Below are positions 25,967 to 34,546 of a stretch of DNA of 64,000 nt, piece by piece (the stretch's first letter is position 1; each line of letters starts with the position of its first letter). Source of the DNA: Rubripirellula lacrimiformis. Its GTDB lineage: Bacteria; Planctomycetota; Planctomycetia; Pirellulales; Pirellulaceae. Location of the stretch: the NCBI RefSeq assembly GCF_007741535.1, contig NZ_CP036525.1, positions 2,232,001 to 2,296,000 on the forward strand. The letters run 5' to 3'. Under the pieces are notes generated by a model. The model was not told where the DNA came from and did no database searches. It saw only the letters and a program-made list of their open reading frames with translations. The translations under genes and the position numbers were made by a program.

Positions 25967-26533
25967 ATGAATCCATACCTACCGACGCATGTCGACAGTG
26001 ACACGATTACACGACCAGTGTATCGGACGTCGCGTACTTTCTTGGAAGCGGCTCTGATCGGTTTGAGCATGTCATTCATTGCGCCGGTGGGGAACGCAAC
26101 ATATTGCGACTTGATTCTTGGCATGCCTTTTTCTACGACGGTTTGGGGAATGTTGAGGGGGCTGATTCCACTGGCAGTCTTCTGCGTGATCCTTGCAGTG
26201 GGTTGCTCGGTGCTATTGCCGCAGTCGATGTCTCGCGTTCTGTCACGCCATCAGAGAACAATTCCAGTCGTGGCAAATTCGCTACTGTATTCAATCTACT
26301 TCAGCATGCTCGGGTTCGGATTCGTGCGAGGCGGTATTTCGGTTCTAGGATACTATGCGTCGTTCTACGCGCTCGCGCCAGCATTGATCGCTGGCTTTGG
26401 AGCGTTGACGCACATCACGTTGCGTCCATGCCGTTCCAGCGACCAGCGGACGCTAGGCGGCGAACCATCCGGTGCGACGAAGGACCGAGCGTCAGGTTTT
26501 GCAAATGGAAACTTCACTCCCGGTCGTCGGTGA
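25967..26533 (+). CDS. Membrane protein with NPY motif, about 4 helices
   Basis: 188 residues. Starts MNPYLPTHVDSDTITRPVYR, then helices near 30-48, 62-84, 104-124 and 128-150. The NPY-x-P opening recurs in six or seven other genes here. The C-terminal 35 residues (RTLGGEPSGATKDRASGFAN) are encoded by the following boundary repeat (GCGAACCATCCGGTGCG), so the original stop may have been lost by fusion with a cassette junction. Confidence 0.65.
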   Translation: MNPYLPTHVDSDTITRPVYRTSRTFLEAALIGLSMSFIAPVGNATYCDLILGMPFSTTVWGMLRGLIPLAVFCVILAVGCSVLLPQSMSRVLSRHQRTIPVVANSLLYSIYFSMLGFGFVRGGISVLGYYASFYALAPALIAGFGALTHITLRPCRSSDQRTLGGEPSGATKDRASGFANGNFTPGRR

Positions 26534-26594
26534 TCGGTCACGTTCACGGGCTCTCGCTGTGCGTATTTACGTTTTGCAATATCGAAGACTTGTC

Positions 26595-27176
26595 ATGCGA
26601 ACTGTCGCTCCTTGCATGCTTCTTTTTTTGACCGCGATCGTGCTCGCTGGCGATACGTCACACTTCTATCCGAACGGAACTGATTTGCGTTTAACGGTCG
26701 ATTCGACGACACTGAGGAAATGTCCCAAATGGCGACCCGGCGAGGGTGCACTTGCGTTGTCGGCTGAGAGTGCGATTGAGGTTGCGACGCGTTTCCATCA
26801 CTCCCTTTCGTTTTCCTCCGTTACTCGCTTTTACCACTGGCGTTTCGCTAAATCAACATTGGTGTCGTGCTCCGGTGACCGCTGGTTCTGGGTGGTAACC
26901 TACGAAGGCTCTTTTGACGAAACTCTGCTCGGTCCCGGATCCGGCGGTCATTCCCTTGAGTGCCCAGGGACAATCTACAATCACTATCCGGTCCTTTGGG
27001 ATGGCAGTTTGCCCAAGCCGTCTCGGCGTAGTCCCGACGATCCGGACCGTCCGGCTGAAACGGTTGCCGACATGGTGGAAATGCTGGAGAGCGACGGCAA
27101 GAAGTTCACGCCTATGCTCAACACAAATCGGTGGCCTGCGATCAACCATGGTTCTGCACGAACAAGCGGCGGATAG
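26595..27176 (+). CDS. Secreted protein, unknown function
   Basis: 193 residues from ATG 26595: signal peptide RTVAPCMLLFLTAIVLAGD (cleavage about residue 18), then a compact domain with W-rich text (RWFWVVTYEGSFDETLLGPG) recalling PepSY/DUF-type small domains (AIEVATRFHHSLSF, alternating beta). No firm family. The longer upstream frame covers the boundary repeat of the previous gene. Confidence 0.6.
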   Translation: MRTVAPCMLLFLTAIVLAGDTSHFYPNGTDLRLTVDSTTLRKCPKWRPGEGALALSAESAIEVATRFHHSLSFSSVTRFYHWRFAKSTLVSCSGDRWFWVVTYEGSFDETLLGPGSGGHSLECPGTIYNHYPVLWDGSLPKPSRRSPDDPDRPAETVADMVEMLESDGKKFTPMLNTNRWPAINHGSARTSGG

Positions 27177-27295
27177 CGTCAACGCTGAAGACGGCGAACC
27201 ATCGGATGCGTTTGGGGCGCTGAGATGAGTTTCGCGTAGTGGTGAGTCGTTCGCGGAAGCCACGTGATTTGTAACGTTCGTCGTACTGAAGTGCC

Positions 27296-27655
27296 GTGTC
27301 TCGAAACGCGAATCCATACGAACCGCCACCAGCCGAGCCCTTCGTCTCGATGCTTTGGGATCGATCTGTACTGACGCAATTGGGTTTTGGCATCCATCTG
27401 TTGGTGCTGGTCGTGTATTGCGTTGCGACGGTCGATAGCGATCGGTCGCCGACGTCGATGATGGCGGGAATCGACCCTTGGTTGCACATCGCAATGGGCG
27501 TGTGCTCCGTCGTCGGTTTTGTCCTTGTTTTCGCGATGACCATCACCAGGACTGCCTGGCCGCTTCATCAACGCGCCTGCTTGGTGGGCATGGACTTGGT
27601 GCTGATCGGCTTTGCGGCTTTCATCTCGCAGGGGTTTGGTGCACTCATCCAATGA
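27296..27655 (+). CDS. Small membrane protein with NPY motif
   Basis: 119 residues from GTG 27296: MSRNANPYEPPPAEPFVSML, then three hydrophobic helices (about 30-48, 63-83, 92-113). GTG is supported because the NPYEPP motif belongs at the extreme N-terminus in relatives. It follows a boundary ending TGTAACGTTCGTC by 18 bases. Unknown function. Confidence 0.65.
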   Translation: MSRNANPYEPPPAEPFVSMLWDRSVLTQLGFGIHLLVLVVYCVATVDSDRSPTSMMAGIDPWLHIAMGVCSVVGFVLVFAMTITRTAWPLHQRACLVGMDLVLIGFAAFISQGFGALIQ

Positions 27656-27872
27656 CGCAGCGGCGCAGTGCCAAGCCGCTGCAAACGATGGAGACTGGGA
27701 CGACACTTTCGCACTCTATCGAAGGCTGATCTCCAGCAACGAGGTGTACGCAATCAGCGAAATCGAAGAGTTTGGCCGCCCGTGGATTCAGTGCGAATCG
27801 CAGAACGCCGACGGCAGCACCGTCTCGCATTCATTGGCAATCGACGATGGTGGTTGGGGGCGAGTAGACTAA
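27651..27872 (+). pseudogene. 5'-truncated gene fragment
   Basis: In the +1 frame relative to the preceding gene, DAAAQCQAAANDGDWDDTFA, then LYRRLISSNEVYAISEIEEF and HSLAIDDGGWGRVD read as the C-terminal part of a helical protein. No start codon fits; the fragment begins where the preceding gene ends, so a deletion probably joined them. Coordinates of the left edge are approximate. Confidence 0.4.
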
Positions 27873-27994
27873 GCAACGAGCGATCAATCGGTATCGTTTC
27901 TTTCTTCCCCCTCTCTCTAACTCTCTCCCCCGCAGGCCGCTGCGCGGCGGGGGCGAGATGACTTGAATCGCGCACTTATTGATCGCTCGTTGCT
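27871..27994. repeat. 17-base inverted repeat enclosing a GC-rich hairpin
   Basis: AGCAACGAGCGATCAAT (27871-27887) and ATTGATCGCTCGTTGCT (27978-27994) are perfect complements. The ~90 base loop contains CCCTCTCTCTAACTCTC and the hairpin CCCCCGC-agg-CCGCTGCGCGGCGGGGG. It starts at the stop codon of the fragment upstream. Confidence 0.7.
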
Positions 27995-28173
27995 AACTGC
28001 CGCGAATTGCGTCTCTATCGCAGCGCACAAGGCCACTGGAAATCGTAAGATAAGAATACGAAATGCACGGAGTCGGGCTTTGCGTATGCACGTTTCGGTT
28101 CCGAATTGCGTTCCAGTTCGTTGATTGCAATTCGTTCGCCAGAAGTACCGTTCGAACTTACATCCATCTTCGC

Positions 28174-28515
28174 ATGAGAGTTTCCATGAAAGCAACGAAA
28201 CATCTATTGCCGGTGCTGATCTCTCTCGTAGCAGTCGGCACCGTCGCATCATTGGCGGCAACGAAAGCTCCGACTAGCGTGTCGCCGCTGGACGGGAAAT
28301 ATGTAGTGGTATCGCAACCGAGCGTGGTCCACCGCGTACATGGAAACGGTCGTTTTGAATCCGTTGGTCAGACGGATTTCGTTGTCGTGCCGATGCAACG
28401 CACTAGCAATGCGAATAGCTGCGACTACTGGATCCCGCTGAAGGATGTAAGCCTCCTGGAAGTCTTCAACTCCAAAGAAGACGCTGGCGATTTCGTTGGC
28501 GATCGTGACCAGTGA
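28174..28515 (+). CDS. Small secreted protein
   Basis: 113 residues. Signal peptide (KHLLPVLISLVAVGTVASLA, residues 8-27) and a beta-rich mature part (LDGKYVVVSQPSVVHRVHGN, DYWIPLKDVSLLEVFNSKED). Unknown family. ATG 28186 is an alternative start. Confidence 0.6.
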   Translation: MRVSMKATKHLLPVLISLVAVGTVASLAATKAPTSVSPLDGKYVVVSQPSVVHRVHGNGRFESVGQTDFVVVPMQRTSNANSCDYWIPLKDVSLLEVFNSKEDAGDFVGDRDQ

Positions 28516-28551
28516 CGCCAGGCAGCGTCGTCCACTCGGTCATCCTGCGAC

Positions 28552-28725
28552 ATGCAGTGCATGCAGGGAATGCCTTGGGTTGTACGAAGCAGGCAAACTT
28601 TGGCGGATGGAATCGCCGACTTTGCGCGAGCGTTGGGGGATGAGCGAAACACTGCGATCAGCGTCCGTTCCAATCGAACCTTCCGGCCCTATGACGGGGG
28701 CCGCTGGTCGCATCCGATGGTCTAG
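28552..28725 (+). CDS. Possible 57-residue ORF
   Basis: MQCMQGMPWVVRSRQTLADG and onward ends SNRTFRPYDGGRWSHPMV. Coding character is moderate and there is no family match; it could be the tail of a truncated cassette gene. Confidence 0.25.
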   Translation: MQCMQGMPWVVRSRQTLADGIADFARALGDERNTAISVRSNRTFRPYDGGRWSHPMV

Positions 28726-28741
28726 CCAGTTTGTTCACTGA

Positions 28742-29185
28742 ATGAATTTTTCGCCGTTTGACCCACCACGACTTGACGAACGCGTCGCGCGAAATCATGG
28801 GTGGTTGTTTGTGTACGCATCTCTGGCTTTCGTCGCCGCAGTGTTGTCGCCGATATCTCGGTGGATCGATCCTGATTGCGATTGGAATCTGTGTTTGGCA
28901 ACCGTCTTTTGGGTTGCCCTTTTGGGTAGAATGGTCGGTTGGTCGCTAGATTGGCCCACAGGACGTATTGGGCGGCACGCAGTGGCATTCTTTGTCGGTG
29001 CGATTTGCGGTTCAGCTACAATCATCTGGATGCAATACGTCGATCACAGGGGGGATTTTACGCGTGACTTTCGCGACGGGATTGCTGCCATGTCGTTGTT
29101 CTATGGCATTGGATTGGGAATGGTTGCCGAATTTGTCGCATCGGCTGCGTTAGCGATTTACGCGAATGCCGTTCAGCGATCCTAA
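28742..29185 (+). CDS. Membrane protein, 4 helices
   Basis: 147 residues beginning MNFSPFDPPRLDERVARNHG, a variant of the NPY-x-P opening. Helices near 22-40, 50-68, 82-100 and 118-140. Unknown function. Start lies directly after the previous stop and a CAGTTTGTTCACTGA string. Confidence 0.6.
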   Translation: MNFSPFDPPRLDERVARNHGWLFVYASLAFVAAVLSPISRWIDPDCDWNLCLATVFWVALLGRMVGWSLDWPTGRIGRHAVAFFVGAICGSATIIWMQYVDHRGDFTRDFRDGIAAMSLFYGIGLGMVAEFVASAALAIYANAVQRS

Positions 29186-29306
29186 ATCCAGTTTGCTCGA
29201 CGAACCATCAAGTGCGTGCAAGGAGCCGGAGTTACGTTTGTTGGTCTGCTCTACGCGACTTTCATATGCTCGCGTGATTTCCGCTGTTCTGCCATGGAGT
29301 CAATCG

Positions 29307-30506
29307 ATGCGATGCGCGACCCTTTTTCTCCTGTTTGTCGCGTCAGCTTCATGGGCCGATGACGCGACGATCATTTGGTCAGTTCCAGGAATGGTCACTT
29401 CTGATGTCGCAATTGCATTCCCGATTGCGCGGTCGCCAGTGGTCGTGAACGAACGGCTAGTCGTCACGGTCTTTCCGCCGAATTGCCTGCTCGGTTCCGA
29501 CGACCGATTTGGCAAACGTCTTTGGATTTTTCCATGGGACAACGCACCATTTGACGGCACGTATGAATACGGGCGGTACTCCACGCGGCGTGCTCCTCGT
29601 CGCTGGGGAAACCGGTCAACATCATTCGCGACCAACGACACCAATAGCATTCTGGCGTGTGTTGATTCCGAATCCGGGACGATGTTCGCTTTCGACCTGG
29701 AGCACGAAGGCCGAGTCATATGGCGTGCTTTTGGCGCTGCTAGCGATGACGATTCGCTCGGGAGTTTGCGATCGCTCGGCCCACCGTGCATCATCGGTGA
29801 TCGGGCGTTCTGTCTAGCCACATCGACGCAGGATTTCTTGCTGATTGATCTCGACCTGAACTCAGGAAGATCACGCTCTCAAACCAGGCTTTCGGCTGCT
29901 AGGCCAACGCATCGAACCGTGCAGTTTTCCCCTTTGGCTGCAGGTGCACGTCTCATTTGTCCTTGCCCAACGAACGAGCTTGTGGCAGTGGTTAACACTG
30001 GGCGTGACATCGAATGGCGTGCGGTCCATCAGAAACCGCTAACATCGATGTTCCGGACTAACGTTGATGATCGATTCATTGTGACTTTGTGTGATGGGGT
30101 TGCGACGTGTTTCGACCTTGGGAGCGGGAGCCAAATTTGGTCACGCCAGGGCCTCGGGCTTAATCCGTTCGTTCGATCGGGCAATACGCAGATTCTCGGC
30201 TCCGACGAACAGCTTGTTGCGATTGACATCCCAACCGGCAACGAGCGGTGGAATGCCGTGATGGATTCGGGCACGCACATTGCCGCGAACGGCACAATGC
30301 ACAACGGGAATCTTCTGCTGCCACTGACCAACGAAACAATACAGTCGATGGACGCAAATACCGGAGATCGAACGGGCGTCATCGGCAGCACGCGTCGTCT
30401 TGGGCACCTGTTTTCAATGCAGGGCTTTGTCTACTCGCTCACTCAAAGCGACCTCGTTAAACTGGAAATTGCCGATCATCCAGTGCCAAGTAAAGCAGAG
30501 CAATGA
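29307..30506 (+). CDS. PQQ-like beta-propeller secreted protein
   Basis: 399 residues from ATG 29307. Signal peptide RCATLFLLFVASASWADD (cleavage near 18). Repeated propeller blades of the PQQ type: CVDSESGTMFAFDLEHEGRV-IWR, TNELVAVVNTGRDIEWRA, DGVATCFDLGSGSQIWSRQG, SDEQLVAIDIPTGNERWNAV, NETIQSMDANTGDR. Such proteins bind or mimic quinoprotein folds and often serve as secreted scaffolds. The ATG chosen gives a clean signal peptide; the frame to 29166 overlaps the previous gene's end and adds no signal character. Confidence 0.78.
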   Translation: MRCATLFLLFVASASWADDATIIWSVPGMVTSDVAIAFPIARSPVVVNERLVVTVFPPNCLLGSDDRFGKRLWIFPWDNAPFDGTYEYGRYSTRRAPRRWGNRSTSFATNDTNSILACVDSESGTMFAFDLEHEGRVIWRAFGAASDDDSLGSLRSLGPPCIIGDRAFCLATSTQDFLLIDLDLNSGRSRSQTRLSAARPTHRTVQFSPLAAGARLICPCPTNELVAVVNTGRDIEWRAVHQKPLTSMFRTNVDDRFIVTLCDGVATCFDLGSGSQIWSRQGLGLNPFVRSGNTQILGSDEQLVAIDIPTGNERWNAVMDSGTHIAANGTMHNGNLLLPLTNETIQSMDANTGDRTGVIGSTRRLGHLFSMQGFVYSLTQSDLVKLEIADHPVPSKAEQ

Positions 30507-30600
30507 CATGCACCCAAGGGTGCGAGCCGAGTGGTTGGTAGCGGAAAGTCTTTCACGCGTCATCGCATCATGTCCGCTGTTCTTTCACCCGTTGAACGAA
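30500..30600 (+). repeat. attC-like inverted-repeat module 14 (GTTGAAC type)
   Basis: AGCAGAGCAATGACATGCAC at the left, GCGGAAAGTCTTTCACG in the centre, right box GTTGAAC (30591-30597). Parallels 16786-16880 step by step. Confidence 0.45.
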
Positions 30601-30604
30601 GTCG

Positions 30605-31132
30605 ATGCAAAATCCAAAATCTAGCTCGCTACTGATTGGATGTTTCGCAATTGGTGGGCTGGTTGCGATTGTCTTCGGCATCCTGTTTGCTGTCGTTCTT
30701 TACGGGATCAGTTCTGGCCGACTCGCATCACTCGAAGCCCTTCCGCAAGGAAGGATTCCGGCCAATCAACTGGCGGAGGTTTCGCAAATCGTGTCGCTTC
30801 GCCCGAACGAACAAATTCTCTATTTCTACTGTGCGGCGATGACCGTTGCGGATGATGGGAATCTCTTTACAAACGAACGCGTCATCTCCTACACAACGGA
30901 CGACGGTTCGCTTTCGGTATTTGATGCGGAGTATCGCGAAATTGAATCAGCAGAACTCCGACGAAGCGGGACGTGGTTGGATGAGTCAACGATCGATGTG
31001 TTACTAAAGGACGGCACAGCACTCATGCTTTGGGTGAGCCCGGAAAATGACGGAGACAAGGATTTCTATGCAAAACTTATCGCACAGCTTGAACGCCATC
31101 ACGCAACGCAAGATACCGTGACCAAGCGATGA
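30605..31132 (+). CDS. Membrane-anchored PH-like protein
   Basis: 175 residues: short basic head, one membrane helix (IGGLVAIVFGILFAVVLYGI, about 16-36), then a soluble domain LRPNEQILYFYCAAMTVADD, GNLFTNERVISYTTDDGSLS, LMLWVSPENDGDKDFYAKLI, arranged like bacterial PH/bPH domains. Starts five bases after a GTTGAAC box. Confidence 0.6.
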   Translation: MQNPKSSSLLIGCFAIGGLVAIVFGILFAVVLYGISSGRLASLEALPQGRIPANQLAEVSQIVSLRPNEQILYFYCAAMTVADDGNLFTNERVISYTTDDGSLSVFDAEYREIESAELRRSGTWLDESTIDVLLKDGTALMLWVSPENDGDKDFYAKLIAQLERHHATQDTVTKR

Positions 31133-31192
31133 ACGCGGGCTGGTTGGCAGCAAATTTGATGTGGGATTAACCGCGGCCACCCGGTTCTCGTA
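31120..31192 (+). repeat. attC-like inverted-repeat module 15
   Basis: Overlaps the preceding stop: ACCAAGCGATGAACGCGGGC, AATTTGATGTGGGATT centre, AACCGCGGCCACCCGGTTCT, ending CGTAACGTCC. Close relative of 15899-15970. Confidence 0.5.
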
Positions 31193-31234
31193 ACGTCCAT
31201 TGAGTAGAAATCACAACCGTCGCTGAGACTTCAT

Positions 31235-31906
31235 ATGGCACTCAACCCGAATCCATACTCGCCACCGATGGGGCACGAGGGCCTGGGAGCGGAGTCTGTG
31301 CGTTGGACTTCCGTCACCTGCAAGGCCGCCGCTTTTATCTTCAGTTGGGGCGTTGGGCTCCATCTCTATTCGCTTTACGTCGACGAGTTTCAGCTTCACA
31401 ATATGTTGTTCGAATACTCGAGCGAAGGATGGCATTGGAATTTGTTTGTGCGTTTACCCTATTTGGCAGCAATCCATTTGGCACTCTTGGTTTGCTACGC
31501 GATGGTCAGACAAAGGCACGGGCGGATGCATCTGCATCCGAAATTCAAAGTGGTGTGCTTGCTGGGTGTTTTCGCAGGCTTCTTTCATTCGCAAGCATAC
31601 GACCTGATTCGCATGGTTCTGGAGGGAGTTTTTGGGCTGGAAGTCAGTTGGACGCCACACTTTGCAATTTTCTGGATCGCCTACGCTGTGGCGACCGTCG
31701 TGTTGGTGGAGGCACCGTTGTTTCTTCAAAAACGCTTCCATGGCAAGTTGGACGATGCCGACGGACCAATGGTTGTACCGAAAGATGCGGCGTCGTTTTC
31801 CCCCGAGGCCACATCCACCGCGGGGCCACATCCACCGCGGGGCCTCGGTGAATCTGACCGTTCGCTGGCATGTCTCCCAAAACACGAAAGAGGCACCAGT
31901 CCTTGA
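31235..31906 (+). CDS. Membrane protein with NPY motif
   Basis: 223 residues. MALNPNPYSPPMGHEGLGAE, then four helices (about 28-50, 70-88, 104-122, 135-160). The last ~45 residues (PEATSTAGPHPPRGLGESDR) are encoded by an 18-base tandem duplication and look like read-out into non-coding DNA. Two upstream relatives, the stub at 10658 and the gene at 35093, share the N-terminus. Function unknown. Confidence 0.65.
   Translation: MALNPNPYSPPMGHEGLGAESVRWTSVTCKAAAFIFSWGVGLHLYSLYVDEFQLHNMLFEYSSEGWHWNLFVRLPYLAAIHLALLVCYAMVRQRHGRMHLHPKFKVVCLLGVFAGFFHSQAYDLIRMVLEGVFGLEVSWTPHFAIFWIAYAVATVVLVEAPLFLQKRFHGKLDDADGPMVVPKDAASFSPEATSTAGPHPPRGLGESDRSLACLPKHERGTSP
31799..31849. repeat. 18-base tandem duplication within an inverted repeat
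   Basis: GGCCACATCCACCGCGGG occurs twice in a row, enclosed by CCGAGGCC and GGCCTCGG. It lies in the 3' end of the NPY-motif gene and changes its C-terminus. Confidence 0.7.
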
Positions 31907-32230
31907 AATCGATCCTTTACAATCAATACGAGTCGTTGGTCTGTCGACCGTTTGTACGATGCGATGCATCGAAGAGCGGCTTGGATGTCACTGGAAGCGG
32001 ATAATTCATTTCCGTCCCCGTGATGTCTGCCGTTGGCCAAACACGTTGAAATGCACACGTTTTCGAAGACAAGCCGATCACACAGGGGCAGGTCGGGGGC
32101 GTTTCGGCCATGGTAGGACTTCCTGGCCCGACCTGGTGATCCCAAGCGTTTTCGACTGATTTGCTGTCAAGATGCGCGATATTCGGCCGAATGACTGTTC
32201 ACCGAACCCCTCTGGATTGCCGATAAACTG

Positions 32231-32713
32231 ATGGACCGAAATTTCAAACGCAGGGAATACGCCGTGAAACTTCGCAAGACGCACTCTGTCATACTTGTCA
32301 TGTCGACACTGGGCCTGATCCTCTACTCTGCAAGAGATGGCGACGGATCCAGTTCCGATTCTGTCTCGCTGGCCGACGCCTCGGAGTCGCCAGCGCTGGG
32401 GGCAACACGTTGGATCATGCGCCCGGTGCATGAACGTCGCGACAAAACGGTCACTTATACCGTGATGCATCCTGTCTACGAACAACGCACGAAGACGATT
32501 CGATACACACAGTTAACTCCCATTCGTGAAACGCGAACCAAGCTTGATGGCATCACGGGGAATTCCAGCGACTACGTTGTTTGTAAAATGGTTCCAGAAG
32601 ACAAAGAGAGAACCGTTGACTACACCGTCTGTAAGATGTTTCCGGAGCAACGGACGAAGAATGTTTCGTACACCGTGACTCGGATGGTGCGTGAGGAGTT
32701 GAGTGTTGACTAG
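32231..32713 (+). CDS. YTV-repeat protein (planctomycete type), short
   Basis: 160 residues. N-terminal membrane/signal helix (THSVILVMSTLGLILYSA), then four or five degenerate repeats of about 20 residues with the core R-x-KTVxYTV: RPVHERRDKTVTYTVMHPVY, EQRTKTIRYT, CKMVPEDKERTVDYTVCKMF, PEQRTKNVSYTVTRMV. Planctomycetes encode long proteins built of this YTVxxPVxExxxK repeat, presumably at the cell surface. This one is a minimal version. Confidence 0.75.
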   Translation: MDRNFKRREYAVKLRKTHSVILVMSTLGLILYSARDGDGSSSDSVSLADASESPALGATRWIMRPVHERRDKTVTYTVMHPVYEQRTKTIRYTQLTPIRETRTKLDGITGNSSDYVVCKMVPEDKERTVDYTVCKMFPEQRTKNVSYTVTRMVREELSVD

Positions 32714-32850
32714 TGACATCGTCAGGGCCTAGCGGATAACGATGGGATGCAAGTCAGGGCGATTGGTCCGGTTTTTTGTTTGCTTGCAGGTCGTTCGGCC
32801 GTTCCCGCGGATGCGTGCCGACGTCTTTGCATCAGGAGCACGACTTTGTC

Positions 32851-33351
32851 ATGACTGGAACCGATTCGAATGAAATGACCTATCGCTTCGCGACGTTTGC
32901 TGCTCGTGGCACCATTTGGCTCCGGCATGATAGCGTGCGTACCAAAACTCGCACACATCTTGGGTGGTGGGAACAAACGATTCCGCTCGCTGACCTAAGG
33001 CCCCAATACGGAACGTTGAGAGCAACTCCCCAGGTCTTCCTATGGGCATGCATCTTTGCGTTGGTTTTCGCCGGGACCGGGATTTACGGTTTGTTCTGGG
33101 GGGCCTGGGCGATCCCGCAGAAGTCGGTCAGCATTCTGCTACTTGCGACTGGCTTGTTTCTCGGAAGGTATCTGCTGAAGTATCGCAAATCCGAGTGGAT
33201 CATTTTCAACGCGTATGATGAGGGTGGTCGGGTTGGCTATACTCGACAAGGTCCGGATGCTTGTGCCTGTGACGCGTTTACGGAACGCCTCGTTGGTGCA
33301 ATCCGCAAATCAAGAGCAGAGTCAAGTGATGCAGCCGATCGGCGAAGTTAG
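32851..33351 (+). CDS. Small two-helix membrane protein
   Basis: 166 residues from ATG 32851. Soluble beta part (YRFATFAARGTIWLRHDSVR, WWEQTIPLADLRPQYGTL), helix pair (VFLWACIFALVFAGTGIYGL and SVSILLLATGLFLGRYLL), then a basic tail. Layout of a bacterial PH/YcxB-like protein. The frame upstream to 32776 is boundary DNA. Unknown function. Confidence 0.6.
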   Translation: MTGTDSNEMTYRFATFAARGTIWLRHDSVRTKTRTHLGWWEQTIPLADLRPQYGTLRATPQVFLWACIFALVFAGTGIYGLFWGAWAIPQKSVSILLLATGLFLGRYLLKYRKSEWIIFNAYDEGGRVGYTRQGPDACACDAFTERLVGAIRKSRAESSDAADRRS

Positions 33352-33520
33352 GCGGGCTTCCAATGGGTGATCACTGGGCGTGCCGGTTGGTCCGTACGTT
33401 CTGGCAACAAACATGGTTCCACCGCTGAAACGAAGACTTAGCGTTTTCGGTTTTCGCTCTGCTGACTTGTTTTTCTCGTAGCCGTTATTCGAGTCAAATT
33501 CAATCCGTCGGCGTAAGTCT

Positions 33521-33907
33521 ATGCAGAGTGAAAGCACACACCAAATGAGCAAAGCGATCGAGACGGTTTGCGAATCGAGCGTGAGGCCAAGGTTTGTCGT
33601 TCCAGTATTTGAAACCGCTATCCTGGTTGGATCGGTGGCGTTCTTGTTGGGCATCGTTATTCCGTTTGTCTATGCTCACGAATTCATGCGACCGCATCTC
33701 GCACCGTTGCCTGGATACCTCCAGTGGATCGACGCATACGACCATCGCTTGCTTGGTTGCGCGTCAATCGCAGTCCCCGCGTTGATCCTGATCTGTCGGT
33801 TCGTTGCAAAGGGGATGTTGCCAAATCGGATTCTGGCAAGCTTCCCATGGTGGAGTAAGTCTTTGCAAGAAGTTCTGCGTGAGCACCGAAAAGAGTGTGA
33901 CGCATAG
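33521..33907 (+). CDS. Small two-helix membrane protein
   Basis: 128 residues, helices near 25-50 (VVPVFETAILVGSVAFLLGI) and 78-98 (CASIAVPALILICRFVAKGM). ATG 33545 is an alternative start. A GTTATTC box lies at 33484, about 30 bases upstream, matching the right ends of modules 1-5. Function unknown. Confidence 0.6.
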   Translation: MQSESTHQMSKAIETVCESSVRPRFVVPVFETAILVGSVAFLLGIVIPFVYAHEFMRPHLAPLPGYLQWIDAYDHRLLGCASIAVPALILICRFVAKGMLPNRILASFPWWSKSLQEVLREHRKECDA

Positions 33908-33927
33908 GTTCGCTCCGCGACTTGGGG

Positions 33928-34285
33928 AGGCTCGCTGTCGCGAGCAATGCGGTTGCCACAGGATGGAATTGATTGAAGCAGGCTCCGAGCCTTCATGGTC
34001 AGAGAAACTTTAGCGAGCGAATGGCACGCCGGCCGACAACGGGAGTCGCATCATCGTTTCTGTGAGGCCCGTGGTGGTTCCGGTTTTTGCGAATGGTGTC
34101 GGGAAACCAAGTTGGGACGTGCAGCGGGAATCGAGCGTGGACCAGTCGCCATGGCAGAGCCCAGGGCTGCCGGATCGACGCTCGGCATCGGCTATCTCAA
34201 TTCGAATATGATAAGCTCATCCGGACGGAGCGATCGTCTCGGGGCATATGCTGTGCTTCGACGCGCGCGTCGTGAAAGATCGTAG
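33928..34285 (+). pseudogene. IS91-type transposase C-terminal remnant
   Basis: CREQCGCHRMELIEAGSEPS-W aligns with CEHCGSDRIELVQDTPKPSW at 12020-12080; after a frameshift near 34000, WHAGRQRESHHRFCEARGGS and IERGPVAMAEPRAAGS align with WYADRQRESHRRLWTERNST and IEREPIAMVQLPLAGF. It is an older, independently decayed copy of the transposase end seen at 11715-12322. Confidence 0.7.
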
Positions 34286-34288
34286 TTT

Positions 34289-34546
34289 GTGATCCAATTC
34301 AAATCCTGGAAGCGACTCGCTGTGCTGTGTTCGACAATCGGCATTGCAGTCGCTTGGCTGCCTGCGGCACTGAAACACTCGGGTGCGCATGAGCTGCAGA
34401 ATCTGTCGTTTACGTTGTCCAAGTGGTCCTTGCTGAACATGCCCGTTCGGAAACACGAAATGACGATTGAATCTCTCGCTGTTCCGGCGGGGACCACGGT
34501 TTGCGATCGGATCGATGGAATCCCCCTTCGCAGGAAGCAATGCTGA
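34289..34546 (+). CDS. Small secreted or anchored protein
   Basis: 85 residues from GTG 34289 with an N-terminal hydrophobic helix (RLAVLCSTIGIAVAWLPAAL) and a short soluble tail. Its stop overlaps the next gene's start (ATGCTGA), so the pair looks co-translated. Family unknown; could also be a truncated gene. Confidence 0.45.
   Translation: MIQFKSWKRLAVLCSTIGIAVAWLPAALKHSGAHELQNLSFTLSKWSLLNMPVRKHEMTIESLAVPAGTTVCDRIDGIPLRRKQC

Noticed and set aside
28552-28741. Second overlapping frame starting at 28496
   Set aside because: Arg/Ser-rich with no structure; the 28552 frame is slightly better and even that is weak.
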